DNA of 64,000 bases from Synechococcus sp. PCC 7335. Its GTDB lineage: Bacteria; Cyanobacteriota; Cyanobacteriia; Phormidesmidales; Phormidesmidaceae. A program made the translations under genes and the position numbers. The stretch is taken from positions 299,850 to 363,849 of the forward strand of contig NZ_DS989905.1 of NCBI RefSeq assembly GCF_000155595.1. The letters are read 5' to 3'. The notes under the pieces are model-generated. The model saw only the letters and a list, made by a program, of their open reading frames with translations, did not search any database and was not told the DNA's origin. This document shows, piece by piece, positions 52,943-61,586 of the stretch; position 1 is the stretch's first letter; each line of letters starts with the position of its first letter.

Positions 52943-53344
52943 ATTTTCTTAGAGATTGGATAGAGAGGCTTGATGGAGAGAAAATCACCCTATCACCGCC
53001 ATCTCCAGCTGTAAAAAGACAGTTAGTCAATGTAAACTTTTCCTCAAAGTACAATTATTCTTAGGCAATACCGCACGCTAACAAAAAAGAAAACAGACAA
53101 GTTGTCGATTGTTGAAAAGCTTCAGATTACTACTCAAAGGCCGACTGCAAATTTAAATTCTATAGTCGTTTTCGTATGGTTTATATGTACTATGAAAGCC
53201 TGCCGAAAGTAACTTCGCTTTGGTTATTCCCCTTACCAGTCCAGCTCCCGCTCTTCGACGCTGACCTTTAAGGCTACGGGTTGCTCAATGCGGTGAAATT
53301 CATTGTTACGAGTTTCTAGAATTTAAGCCCTGGTAATGTGCGGG
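52943..53344. other. Intergenic stretch with a broken minus-strand frame
   Basis: Upstream of the RTX gene no promoter was singled out. At about 53230-53345 the minus strand has an open frame with one internal stop whose product ends VALKVSVEERELDW. It looks coding-like but I cannot name it; it may be the tail of a gene fused to the ATPase relic. Confidence 0.3.
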
Positions 53345-53761
53345 TTATCTAGCACTTTCCAATCCCCTGAGACTCGGCGTAGTTTACAACTGCCTTGGCC
53401 AGCGGATGCTCCGAACTGCGCTCGACAGTTGCCGTCATCTGCAACAACTTTATTTCGTTGCTGCTAGCCATCCACGCACGGTTAGATAGTCACTAACCGT
53501 TGGCTTACCTTTTGTCAGCGTGCCTGTTTTATCAACCACAACTACTTACAGCTTGTAGGCGCGTTCCAGGCTTTCGGCATCTTTGATGAGAATGCCGTTC
53601 TCGGCTCCTTTGCTAGTGCCAACCATGATGGAGGTTGGGGTTGCTAATCCTAAGGCGCAGGGACAGGCAATGATGAGGACGCTGACAGTGGTCAAAAGGG
53701 CGAGAGTGAGATTGCCGAGCAAAAGAAACCAGAGAACAAAGGTAATGATGGCGATCGCAAC
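53345..53761 (-). pseudogene. Relic of a copper-type P1B ATPase
   Basis: On the minus strand, from about 53761, the frame gives the sixth membrane helix with the CPC copper motif ([16 protein letters not shown]) and the [15 protein letters not shown] segment. A TAA at 53548-53550 replaces the usual Gln of KLQ. The phosphorylation motif DKTGTLTKGKPTV follows in the same frame. Near 53470 the frame shifts to SSNEIKLLQ...SSEHPLAKAVVNYA and then ends. The metal-binding head, actuator and most of the ATP-binding domain are gone. It was a CopA/PacS-like exporter; it cannot work now. Confidence 0.88.
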
Positions 53762-53940
53762 ACGTATGATTAGCGATGGGTGGCTAATACCGCCAACTGA
53801 ACTAAATGCTATCAACGTAGGCGATGTGCTGACGGCGAAGACTGCTCAGCAGCATCAACAGTCTGTAGAAGAGTAGGCGAGATATATATTTGAAGGCTGG
53901 ACACCGTATCACGAAAAAATTACTCACCTAATAGCTTGAC

Positions 53941-54444
53941 ATGATTTTCTTTGAAACAGAACGGTTGCTATTTCGCCGCTTTGAGCAATGCGATTTAGAT
54001 GAACTTGCCAGGATATCTGCTGACGTGGCCGTCATTCGCTACGTCGGCAATGGGCGACCGCTCACCCGGGAGAAAACGCAGACATGGATAGACAAATCCA
54101 GAAGCAATATCGCGCAGTTTGGCTATGGGACCGGAGCAGTGATTGAGAAAGAAAAGAACGCTTTGATTGGCTGGGCTGGTATCGGCAGACCTGCTGATGA
54201 TAATGGGCTAGAAGAAGTTATCTACGGATTGGATAGTCCCTACTGGCGGTTGGGTTTAGGGAGTGAACTGTTGGCTGGCCTGGTTTGCTGGTCGAGAGAC
54301 ACGCTGAGACTAAATGAACTCCGAGCGACCGTATACCCTGAAAACGCAGCTTCAATTACCTTACTATCGCGTTACGGATTTGAGTTAGTAGACGATTGTT
54401 ACAAGGGTGATCCAAACACTCATCTCTATATCCTCTCGCTCTAG
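53941..54444 (+). CDS. RimJ/RimL-type GNAT acetyltransferase
   Basis: The 167-residue protein opens FETERLLFRRFEQCDLDEL, as in the RimJ/RimL subgroup, and has the acetyl-CoA loop in PYWRLGLGSELLAGL, then ENAASITLLSRYGFE. It could acetylate a ribosomal-protein N-terminus or a small amine. It is intact although its neighbours on both sides are relics. Confidence 0.9.
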   Translation: MIFFETERLLFRRFEQCDLDELARISADVAVIRYVGNGRPLTREKTQTWIDKSRSNIAQFGYGTGAVIEKEKNALIGWAGIGRPADDNGLEEVIYGLDSPYWRLGLGSELLAGLVCWSRDTLRLNELRATVYPENAASITLLSRYGFELVDDCYKGDPNTHLYILSL

Positions 54445-54643
54445 CAGCTTCCTTACTAATACCTCGTCACTCTAAACTGAAGTCTTATGCATCAGACGGA
54501 ATTACAGCGGTATTAGCGAGGCTATGTAGACATGCGACATCAAACCTAAAAATGAGGGTGGTGACTTGTGGGGAAATTCAAGTGATAGCATTGATATCGC
54601 TTTGGAAAATCCTTCTATAGTCCGCCTGCCGGAGACAAATTAC

Positions 54644-54895
54644 ATGGCAAATTTGATTGTTCGCAACATTGATGACGCCATTGTCAAAGCCCTCAAGCAA
54701 CGGGCTAGCCGTCACGGTATCAGTGTAGAAGCCGAGCATCGTAAAATCCTAGAACAAGTCTTACTTCAACCTGCCAGAAAATCCTTTGCCGAAGTGCTCT
54801 GTATGATTCCCGACGTTGGGAACGATGCGGATTTCGAACGGGTGGAAGAGGATTTGTTTTTAGGCTCACACTGGCTTCTGAATGATTTGCTCTAG
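54644..54895 (+). CDS. FitA-like ribbon-helix-helix antitoxin, orphan
   Basis: The 83-residue protein is a FitA/VapB-type antitoxin: MANLIVRNIDDAIVKALKQRASRHGISVEAEHRKIL is the DNA-binding ribbon-helix-helix, followed by a toxin-binding tail with VGNDADFERV. I chose ATG 54644 after GGAGACAAATT; the open frame extends further upstream without homology. A FitB PIN-domain toxin normally overlaps the 3' end. None is present, and the last dozen residues (LGSHWLLNDLL) do not look like the usual ending, so the operon seems to have been cut here. Confidence 0.85.
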   Translation: MANLIVRNIDDAIVKALKQRASRHGISVEAEHRKILEQVLLQPARKSFAEVLCMIPDVGNDADFERVEEDLFLGSHWLLNDLL

Positions 54896-55125
54896 CTACG
54901 CTGTTTCGCTTTAGGATCGATGCTCAACAATCGCACATAGTCATCAGGGTGATGGCTCAAAAACTGTTCTACCTGGGTTAGAACCTGAGCCTCATAAGGG
55001 CTGGTAATGGCAGGAGCAGTTTGCCAGGAGTCCGCCTTGAATCGCTTGGCATTGGCAAATTCCAAGCCAATACGATGGCCCTGACGAAGTTGTTGACGAA
55101 TGATGTCAATGCGGGTCAGACTCAA
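54892..55125 (-). pseudogene. Orphan RuBisCO small-subunit-like (SSUL) domain
   Basis: The minus-strand frame encodes one near-complete SSUL domain as found in repeats in CcmM and at the end of cyanobacterial RuBisCO activase. Landmarks are IRQQLRQGHRIGLEFANAKRF, the DSWQ motif, and YVRLLSIDPKAKQR. In CcmM such repeats bind RuBisCO and condense it for the carboxysome. Here it stands alone. The only in-frame start is TTG at 55125, and a TAG lies a dozen codons further upstream, so no CcmM trimer domain precedes it. It overlaps the start of the toxin gene on the other strand. It is probably a dispersed fragment, but a short stand-alone SSUL protein is possible. Confidence 0.75.
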
Positions 55126-55145
55126 GCGCTGAATCCCGAAACATT

Positions 55146-55415
55146 GTGAGAGCCAGAACGACGGCTAAATTTCGCAAAGCATTTTCAACCTTACCTAATT
55201 CTGTTCAAAAGCAAGCGCGTCGAGCATATCGTCAGTTTCAGCAGGATCCTGCTCATCCAAGTCTGTGTTTCAAACAAGTGCACTCCACATTGCCAATTTA
55301 CTCGGCTCGCGTCAGCAAAAGTTATAGAGCAGTTGGTCAACTAAATGGGCACATCGTAGTTTAGTTTTGGATTGGCTCTCATGCAGAATACGACAAACTT
55401 CTATCACAAATGTAG
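55146..55415 (+). pseudogene. ParE/RelE-like toxin gene with premature stop
   Basis: From GTG 55146 the frame encodes a ParE-superfamily toxin (RARTTAKFRKAFSTLPNSVQKQARRAY, HPSLCFKQVH, SYRAVG). A TAG at 55362-55364 interrupts it at GHIVV, and the expected remainder FWIGSHAEYDKLL follows in the same frame to TAG 55413-55415. In relatives the interrupted position is the Trp of WFWIGSH, so TGG to TAG is the simplest change. No cognate antitoxin is adjacent. Confidence 0.8.
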
Positions 55416-55565
55416 TTACCGACATAACCCTGCCCAGGAACGGACGGATTAAAGCGCCTACTAACAAGTTGATTAGTCGACAAGGCTCCACATTATAATT
55501 AGGCTAGCCCTTACAAGGCCTCTATTAAAAATGAGTTTTCCCCGACAATACGGGCGCTAGCAACA

Positions 55566-57293
55566 ATGTCATATCCTCCATCCAAACCATCTGCTGAGCC
55601 CCGCACAACGACCTTCGATGAGTTCGTACAATTGGCGGATTATTCGCTGATGGATACCTTAAATGCAGATCCGGATGCCACCGAAGATGGTGACGATCAC
55701 CGTGCCCGCCAGGTTTTTTCGGGTCATTTCGTACCTGTGACACCCACGCCACTTGCAGAACCAGAATATGTAGCCCATAGCAGCACTTTTTTTAAGGAAC
55801 TTGGGTTGAGCGATGAGCTGGCGCTTGATGAAAAATTCCGCCATGTATTTTCGGGCGATCTCTCTGCTGCGCATGAGCCGATGCGTCAGGTTGGCTGGGC
55901 GACGGGTTATGCACTGTCAATTTATGGCACCGAATATATCCAAAATTGTCCATTCGGTACGGGTAATGGCTATGGCGATGGTCGGGCGATCTCTGTATTC
56001 GAAGGAATCATCAATGGCCAGCGTTGGGAAATGCAATTGAAAGGGGGTGGCCCAACCCCTTATTGCCGGGGCGGGGAGGGGCGCGCAGTCCTCCGTTCCA
56101 GTGTGCGTGAGTTTTTAGCGCAAGAATATATGCACGCTTTAGATGTGCCCACATCGCGTTCTTTGACACTGTATGTTTCTAAATCTGAAACCGTTACCCG
56201 GCCTTGGTATTCTCAAGACTCCCACTCCCTTGAGCCCGATGTGCTGGTGGACAATCCTGTGGCTATTTCAACTCGCGTGGCACCCTCCTTTTTGCGCGTT
56301 GGTCAGCTCGAGCTATTTGCCCGCCGCGTTGGCAAAGCCTCTCCGAAGGAGAATCGCAGCAATGCTCATCCAAAAGCCTTAGAAGAATTGCGCATGATAG
56401 TGTCGCATTTAATTGAGAGAGAATACAAAAGCGATATTGATCAAAACCTTAGTTTTACCGATCAATTGGTTGAGCTAGCTAAGTTATTTCGCCAGCGTCT
56501 TACGTCACTGGTGGCTAATTGGCTACGTGTTGGTTATTGCCAGGGTAATTTTAACAGTGACAACTGCGCCGCTGGTGGCTTTACTCTCGACTATGGCCCC
56601 TTTGGATTTTGTGAAATTTTTGACCCTTGGTTTCAACCTTGGACTGGCGGTGGCGAACACTTTTCATTCTTCAATCAGCCAAGCGCAGCAGAAGCGAATT
56701 ATCATATGTTTTGGCAATCTGTGAGACCGCTACTCGAAGATGCTGAAGCTTTAGAACAGTTTGACCAAGTACGTCGTGGCTTTGCAGAAGCGATGCAACA
56801 ACAATTCCAGAAAATATGGGCGGCCAAACTTGGCTTAACTGAATTCAACCCCGAGCTGTTTAAGAAGCTAATGCAGTTAATGACTCAATCAGAGGTAGAT
56901 TACACCATTTTCTTTCGCGAGTTGTCTCATATTCCAGACGATATCTCAGCATTGAAAAAGAGCTTCTATGGTAAACCCCTGCAACAACTCGAAGAACAAT
57001 GGCAATCTTGGCTGAAAAGCTGGCGCGACCTCGTCATTAACGACGGCAACTTGGCTGAGATATCGGCAAAGATGAAACAGACTAACCCAAAATACGCATG
57101 GCGAGAGTGGTTGATTGTCCCTGCCTATCAACAAGCCATGCAGGGTGACTATACGTTCGTTAAAGAGTTGCAAGAAGTACTCAGCTATCCATATGATGAG
57201 CAATCACAAGAAGTAGAAGATAAATACTATCGTCTACAACCTAAAGCGTTTTCTAACGTTGGTGGTGTGTCGCACTATAGCTGCTCATCTTAA
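55566..57293 (+). CDS. selO: SelO/YdiU family protein adenylyltransferase
   Basis: The 575-residue protein is a pseudokinase-fold AMP transferase. It has the glycine-rich [27 protein letters not shown] loop, the catalytic Asn/Asp segment [10 protein letters not shown], and DYGPFGFCE, where Asp binds metal in place of kinase DFG. SelO moves AMP from ATP onto Ser/Thr/Tyr of proteins and takes part in redox stress responses; the C-terminal SCSS tail keeps one redox Cys. The gene is full length. It contains no GCGATCGC octamer over 1.7 kb and lies in a zone of relics, so lateral arrival is possible but not shown. Confidence 0.92.
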   Translation: MSYPPSKPSAEPRTTTFDEFVQLADYSLMDTLNADPDATEDGDDHRARQVFSGHFVPVTPTPLAEPEYVAHSSTFFKELGLSDELALDEKFRHVFSGDLSAAHEPMRQVGWATGYALSIYGTEYIQNCPFGTGNGYGDGRAISVFEGIINGQRWEMQLKGGGPTPYCRGGEGRAVLRSSVREFLAQEYMHALDVPTSRSLTLYVSKSETVTRPWYSQDSHSLEPDVLVDNPVAISTRVAPSFLRVGQLELFARRVGKASPKENRSNAHPKALEELRMIVSHLIEREYKSDIDQNLSFTDQLVELAKLFRQRLTSLVANWLRVGYCQGNFNSDNCAAGGFTLDYGPFGFCEIFDPWFQPWTGGGEHFSFFNQPSAAEANYHMFWQSVRPLLEDAEALEQFDQVRRGFAEAMQQQFQKIWAAKLGLTEFNPELFKKLMQLMTQSEVDYTIFFRELSHIPDDISALKKSFYGKPLQQLEEQWQSWLKSWRDLVINDGNLAEISAKMKQTNPKYAWREWLIVPAYQQAMQGDYTFVKELQEVLSYPYDEQSQEVEDKYYRLQPKAFSNVGGVSHYSCSS

Positions 57294-57396
57294 TGACAAC
57301 TGCTTCAATCGAGGGCAGCATTGCTAATTGACTTCGCAGAACAGTTCAAAAACGAAGAGGGCGAGGTATCTAATTTGATTTGAAGTGATATATAAT

Positions 57397-57537
57397 TCTG
57401 GACGTCGGTTCTAGCGGGGAGCAGCCACTAGAGGTAACGGGGAAAGTCCGGTGAGAATCCGGTGCTGTCCCGCAGCTGTGAAGGAGAATTGATTTTTCTT
57501 ATGGGTGGCGATCGCTCGCCCACTCCCGCTGGTTGCC
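57397..57537 (+). ncRNA. Cobalamin (B12) riboswitch without a downstream sense gene
   Basis: The core GGGAAAGTCCGGTGAGAATC followed by CGGTGCTGTCCCGCAGCTGTGA at 57450-57481 is the most conserved part of cobalamin riboswitches (J6/3, P5-P6 and the kissing loop region). Upstream GGAGCAGCCACTAGAGG and downstream GCTGGTTGCC fit the outer parts. Ends are approximate. After it there are only 26 bp before the 3' end of a minus-strand arsR gene, so no plus-strand gene is controlled. It may be left over from a lost B12 or cobalt gene, or may drive an antisense RNA across arsR. Confidence 0.88.
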
Positions 57538-57563
57538 TTTTGCCTTGCTCACCCTCGGCTCTC

Positions 57564-57869
57564 CTACATTTCAGGTGAGGGTTCTGCTTCAATAATATCG
57601 GCGAGCTTGCGAAGCCGCTTCGACACCTCGCCCCTGTTCAGAGAGTATTGAATCTCACGCCCCTTCCTTTCAGAGCTAACGATACCCTCTTGAGCCAGAA
57701 CCTTAAGATGACGCGATACGCCAGAAGCATCCACACTACAGCATTCACACAAGCACATCGCATTTTGAGGCGCTTTGCACTGACACAACTTATAGACGAG
57801 GGAAAGCCGATTAAACTCTCCTAACGCCTTCAGCAAACCTGCCAATTCTTGTGCCTCATTCTTGTTCAT
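57564..57869 (-). CDS. ArsR-family repressor with Cys-rich sensor helix
   Basis: The 101-residue protein is a winged-helix repressor: LAGLLKALGEFNRLSLVYKL, then a Cys-rich stretch CQCKAP...CLCECCSVD, then the recognition helix SGVSRHLKVLAQEGIV and wing. The CLCECC motif sits where ArsR proteins bind As(III)/Sb(III) or Cd. I chose ATG at 57869 (MNKNEAQEL); the frame is open to 57980 but the added part lacks homology. A Fur/Zur-like box lies about 120 bp upstream. No arsenite or metal exporter gene follows, since transcription would run toward the riboswitch. Confidence 0.85.
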   Translation of the reverse strand: MNKNEAQELAGLLKALGEFNRLSLVYKLCQCKAPQNAMCLCECCSVDASGVSRHLKVLAQEGIVSSERKGREIQYSLNRGEVSKRLRKLADIIEAEPSPEM

Positions 57870-57987
57870 AAGCTTATATTTGCATGTTTGCGCAAATATG
57901 TCAACATCAGCTGCTCTAGATCCGCTAGCGAATGAACTATTGAGAACTATCGACGAGAGCATTGACTGATGATGAATCAAAAATTAG

Positions 57988-58004
57988 GATAATTATCATT
58001 ATCA
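57988..58004 (-). promoter_or_regulatory. Fur/Zur-like box upstream of the arsR gene
   Basis: Read on the minus strand this is TGATAATGATAATTATC, close to the 19-bp Fur consensus built from GATAAT hexamers. It could control the minus-strand arsR gene or a lost gene on the plus strand. Confidence 0.5.
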
Positions 58005-58488
58005 ACTAACTATCATGATGATATGGAATCGGCGGACCGAGGCAGGTGTGGTTCTTTAACCTGCCTTCTGGTTGGGTCAACCCCGTACCAACATCGGCAG
58101 TTTTCAGGACTACTTCAGCAGCTTGGTAGGCTGGGAGCGGTTTCGAGCTTCGCAGTATTGAACAATGGATCTTGTACTGCTGGGTGGGCTGATTCAAAAT
58201 AGTAATGACAGTTTCAGCCGGCGGGACCGTTCCTTTCGCACGCAATACATCACGCTACCGCTCGGCTCATCAAATTTAGGCATCATCCATGAATTTGACC
58301 GAGTGGCCGAATTCAAGCGCCTCATGGCCCCAGAGCGACGCAAGAACGATAATCATCGACTGTGATTATTGCAGTTTGCGCACCTTTGCCAGTGAGCAGT
58401 ACGAACAAAAGTGTTTCAAAGCGAGAATTCCCGGGCTGTGCGAATTCCAAGCGATTGCACTATTTCCAGAGTATCTCAGATCCTGCGC
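58005..58488. other. Stretch without a recognisable gene
   Basis: Several short frames are open on both strands (for example 58165-58365 plus, 58006-58245 minus), but none matches a family or has a convincing start. Fragments such as GSFQDYFSSLVGWERF on the plus strand look coding-like, so this may be a decayed gene once placed behind the Fur/Zur-like box. Confidence 0.35.
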
Positions 58489-59121
58489 TCAGCGCTGCAT
58501 AGCTGACCGAACGAGCCGACGCATAATGATGCTGTTAATGAGAGAAGCTACTGTAACGAACGGCGTGAAAATGAAGAGCCCTACTATCCAACCGAATGCA
58601 GCTGTATTCGGTACACTATCAAGAGCTGCTCCGAAAAAGACAAATGTTGCGAGTACTGCGAGGGCATATAGGGAGAAAGCCCCTGAATTGAGGAACCCCC
58701 AAGCACCTCTACTACGTTTAGGCGCAATCGCACTGCCGCTCAGGAGTCCCCCCAAGACCCAAGAGAATAACCAGCCTGATATGAGACTGCTATCCAAAGA
58801 ACCCTCAGTGCTAGTCAAAAGGCTCATAAGAATAGGCGCTATTAAGCCCAGCATCATTCCAACAACGATGTTCTTAACCCATCTCATAGCCAACTTTATA
58901 CTTGCTTGAGACAATATAGCCGCCTGCCATCCTCCCACGATCATGCCTTGAATAACGGCGCACAAAGCCAGCCGCCAGATGAGTTGTAAGAACTGTCGTG
59001 AGGCTGTAAAGCGAGTGATGTCTAACATGCCAAACAGTAAAAAAGCAACGACCGCGCTCATCGCTACGCCAAGCAAACTAGCTAGAATCCACAGCAGCGT
59101 CAGTTTTTTGTGTTTGCTCAT
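58489..59121 (-). CDS. Multi-pass membrane protein of unknown function
   Basis: The protein of 210 residues (from ATG at 59121, MSKHKKLT) has about six hydrophobic segments and no motif I recognise. An in-frame start at 59178 would add 19 residues. The repeated small residues (GMMLGLIAP, GGLLSGSAI) resemble channel or transporter helices. It stands alone between an unassigned stretch and the interrupted CBS gene. Confidence 0.65.
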   Translation of the reverse strand: MSKHKKLTLLWILASLLGVAMSAVVAFLLFGMLDITRFTASRQFLQLIWRLALCAVIQGMIVGGWQAAILSQASIKLAMRWVKNIVVGMMLGLIAPILMSLLTSTEGSLDSSLISGWLFSWVLGGLLSGSAIAPKRSRGAWGFLNSGAFSLYALAVLATFVFFGAALDSVPNTAAFGWIVGLFIFTPFVTVASLINSIIMRRLVRSAMQR

Positions 59122-59439
59122 TGTTAGTTGCCTAAACAAGGTAAGAAAAGATAACTGATTTGTACAGTAAGACCGCATCTCCCTGGTTTGTACTATGTAG
59201 TTGCTCTCGGTTCACTTCCTACAGCCTTAGCCTAAAACAGTCCATTGATGAATTAATTTGGAAAGGATTGAGTATGTCGTCTACTACCTTCAGCAGCATC
59301 TTAGCCATCATCCCCAATAGGGTTTCCTCACAAGTCCCTCAACTTCTTTTACGATGACAGTAATAGGAATAAAACAAATGTAGCAAACTTCGCTCTTACT
59401 GCTTAGGTGCCTTGTTTAGCTGCAAAAAGGAGATCTACT

Positions 59440-59955
59440 ATGCTAACAGTTGCTGACATCATGACCAATGAAGTGTTTACAATTCGCAGCTCTGCAAAGG
59501 TTATATAAGCGATCGCACTTATGCAAAAGAAGAAAGTGCGATCGCTCATTGTTGAAAAGGCGGTTCAGGGAGGGGCCTACGGCATCATCACCGAGCGAGA
59601 TATTGTATACGGGCTAACGGCTAAGTCCACAGATCCTACCGAAGTAATGGTGTGCGAGATTATGAAGTCGCCTTGCATAGTCGTGGAACCAAATTTGAGT
59701 CTACCTACCGTTGCCAACAGATTTTTGGACGCAGGCATTCAAAGAGCGCCCGTGATCGAAAATGGCCGGCTACTGAGCGTCGTATCCGTCACAGATATCA
59801 TCATGAACAGTAATATAGAAGCCGTTGAGCTGCCTTCTGACCTATCAGAGCAAATTGAAGTAGCTTTGCGCCACCGTCGCCTAGGCTGGAATGACGACAA
59901 TCAAATAGAGAAAGAAAGTGAGGTTGCGCTAGAAGTGCTAGAAGAGCTTCAATGA
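59440..59955 (+). pseudogene. CBS-domain protein gene with premature stop
   Basis: From ATG 59440 (after AAAGGAGATCTACT) the frame gives the first CBS strand-helix (TVADIMTNEVFTIRSSA) and meets TAA at 59506-59508, where relatives have Glu in the sequence AEAIALM. The rest (AIALMQKKKVRSLIVE, IITERDIVYGL, VMVCEIMKSPC, VVSVTDII) follows in the same frame to 59955 and is intact. CBS pairs bind AMP/ATP or similar ligands. An ATG at 59521 could start a 144-residue product lacking the first strand of CBS1, so partial function is possible. Confidence 0.85.
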
Positions 59956-60033
59956 GGACTTTAACGGCTATGTAGGCGCGTTTGTCGAGATTGAGTAGCC
60001 AAAATACACCTCGTTCCCTTCAAAGAGATTACT

Positions 60034-60295
60034 TTTCTCTGATTCGAGCTGACCGGTGTGAATTCTCTATTCAGGCCCTTTGATTACCTCTGTTCGATGC
60101 CCTTCGATGTCTTCTGCTTAGCCGCCCCATAGCTTTTGACCTTGTCGGTAATGATGTCTTTGGAGACAAAGCAATCATAGGGGTAGCTTACGAAAGAATC
60201 TGTACACAGCTGCTGTGTTGTATTAACGCTGCCTCAGGATTTCAGTCTCTACCCTATGCTAGTCAACAGATCGCCGCAAGTAAAATTACTCCTCT
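60034..60295 (-). pseudogene. Decayed IS6 transposase fragment
   Basis: On the minus strand this stretch aligns at DNA level with the central part of the IS6 transposase at about 4795-5070. For example GCCGCCCCATAGCTTTTGAC here matches GCTGCCCCATAGCTTTTCAG there, and the ...CGATTCG/CTCTGATTCG edges correspond. The frame is broken by several indels. Neither terminal repeat was found, so this is an old relic. Confidence 0.75.
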
Positions 60296-61586
60296 CTCAG
60301 TACAGTTCTGATCTTAATAAAGTTCCTAGGTAAAAAGTCGGTCATAAGTCAGGCGTTCTCAGTCTTTAAGTCAGTCATTAGCTGGCTTAGATGGATGTAT
60401 AGCCAGCGTTGGATTGAATTCTCTACGAGAAGTCTACGCCTACGACGCTTGCGTGTCACCTAGCCTACTATGTATAGCGGTTCTAGCGGCTACAAATCTC
60501 GCCAGCTAAGTGACCGAAGTTATATCTGAAAGAATGAAGCTGCGATCGCACCTTAGTTCACAGAGTACAACCTTATTTGAGATCTATACTTATGCCTAGC
60601 CTAACTACAACAATTACAAGAAAGTCAGAAGATAATACCGTCTCTCAGGGGGTAGTAGCAGCTTACCCACTTTACTTTCCCGCCGCCAAAGATTTACCCT
60701 ACAATCATCTCTGGTACTACTCCTGCATATGCTCCACCTTCACTAAAACTCGATCCTTGCTGAGCTGTTACCTAGATATCCCCTCCGTGCTGCGAACAAT
60801 GCTCTGATAGGTCGCCAGTCCTAGTCTCTCATCGTTTTTAAATCGTTCGCTCTAAATATTGCAGAGAATATTGCAGAGAAGGTAGTGAGAGCGCTGATAG
60901 GTTGAGGAGAAAAGCGATTTATGGTGTTTATCGAGAGGTGCCTGATTAACTGAATCATGTTTAAGCTAGCCCGATGTTTGAGTCGATGACCTATGTAAAT
61001 AGGGGCTACATGAAATCAGAGAAAGTCTGATCGAAGGCTGAAGTGCCTTGAGAACCATAGTGTTTAGCTATGGGTATCATTGTTCCTTCGAAACTTCGAT
61101 CTGCACTTAGCAGTACGACTAATGACTAAGAACTCGTTGATAGGGCTAAAAAGATGACCCTAGCGACTAAAATCTCTTTGTTTCTGTGCCCGCGCGGTAG
61201 TAAACCTTTGACTATCTCCTTTCTGCGCAAGAAAACGTTAAAGGCTCTTAGAAGTCATTCTGACAGCGAACGATTTTGCTCAAACTACATAGTCGAGGCG
61301 GATAAGAGAGAAAGTAGTGATTTTATCTCTTTCCACAAACCACAGTACGAACTAAAAGCAAGAAAACATAGACTATATCTTGGTTGAAATTGGCTGAACA
61401 GAGTCTTTCCCTAATGGAAGATCATAATACCTCGATGAAGTAGATTTACGAGACCGGAACGGCAAACAAGCCATAAACATTTCACTTGACTGATAACTAC
61501 TGATTTGACTAAGGCATCAAAGGTCTTAGTTCCGATTATCAAATTCGCAAACATGTCTTTAGAAGATAATTTAGGAGCGCTAAATA
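60296..61586. other. Long non-coding or decayed stretch
   Basis: About 1.3 kb without a recognisable gene. Two plus-strand frames (60577-60807 and 61154-61387, 76 and 77 codons) have starts but no family, and Cys/Ser/Leu-rich content that looks random. One HIP1-like GCGATCGC lies near 60542. No RNA gene, terminator or repeat was recognised. Confidence 0.4.

Noticed and set aside
53583..53876. 97-codon plus-strand frame
   Set aside because: Most of it is antisense to the copper ATPase relic; only its last 20 codons look coding-like and they have no start.
57491..57580. Small frame starting just inside the riboswitch end (ATG near 57501)
   Set aside because: About 26 codons, overlapping the riboswitch 3' domain and the arsR end, with no family; not enough to be the regulated gene.
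58289..58909. 206-codon plus-strand frame
   Set aside because: Its second half is antisense to the well-supported membrane protein gene and the first half matches no family.
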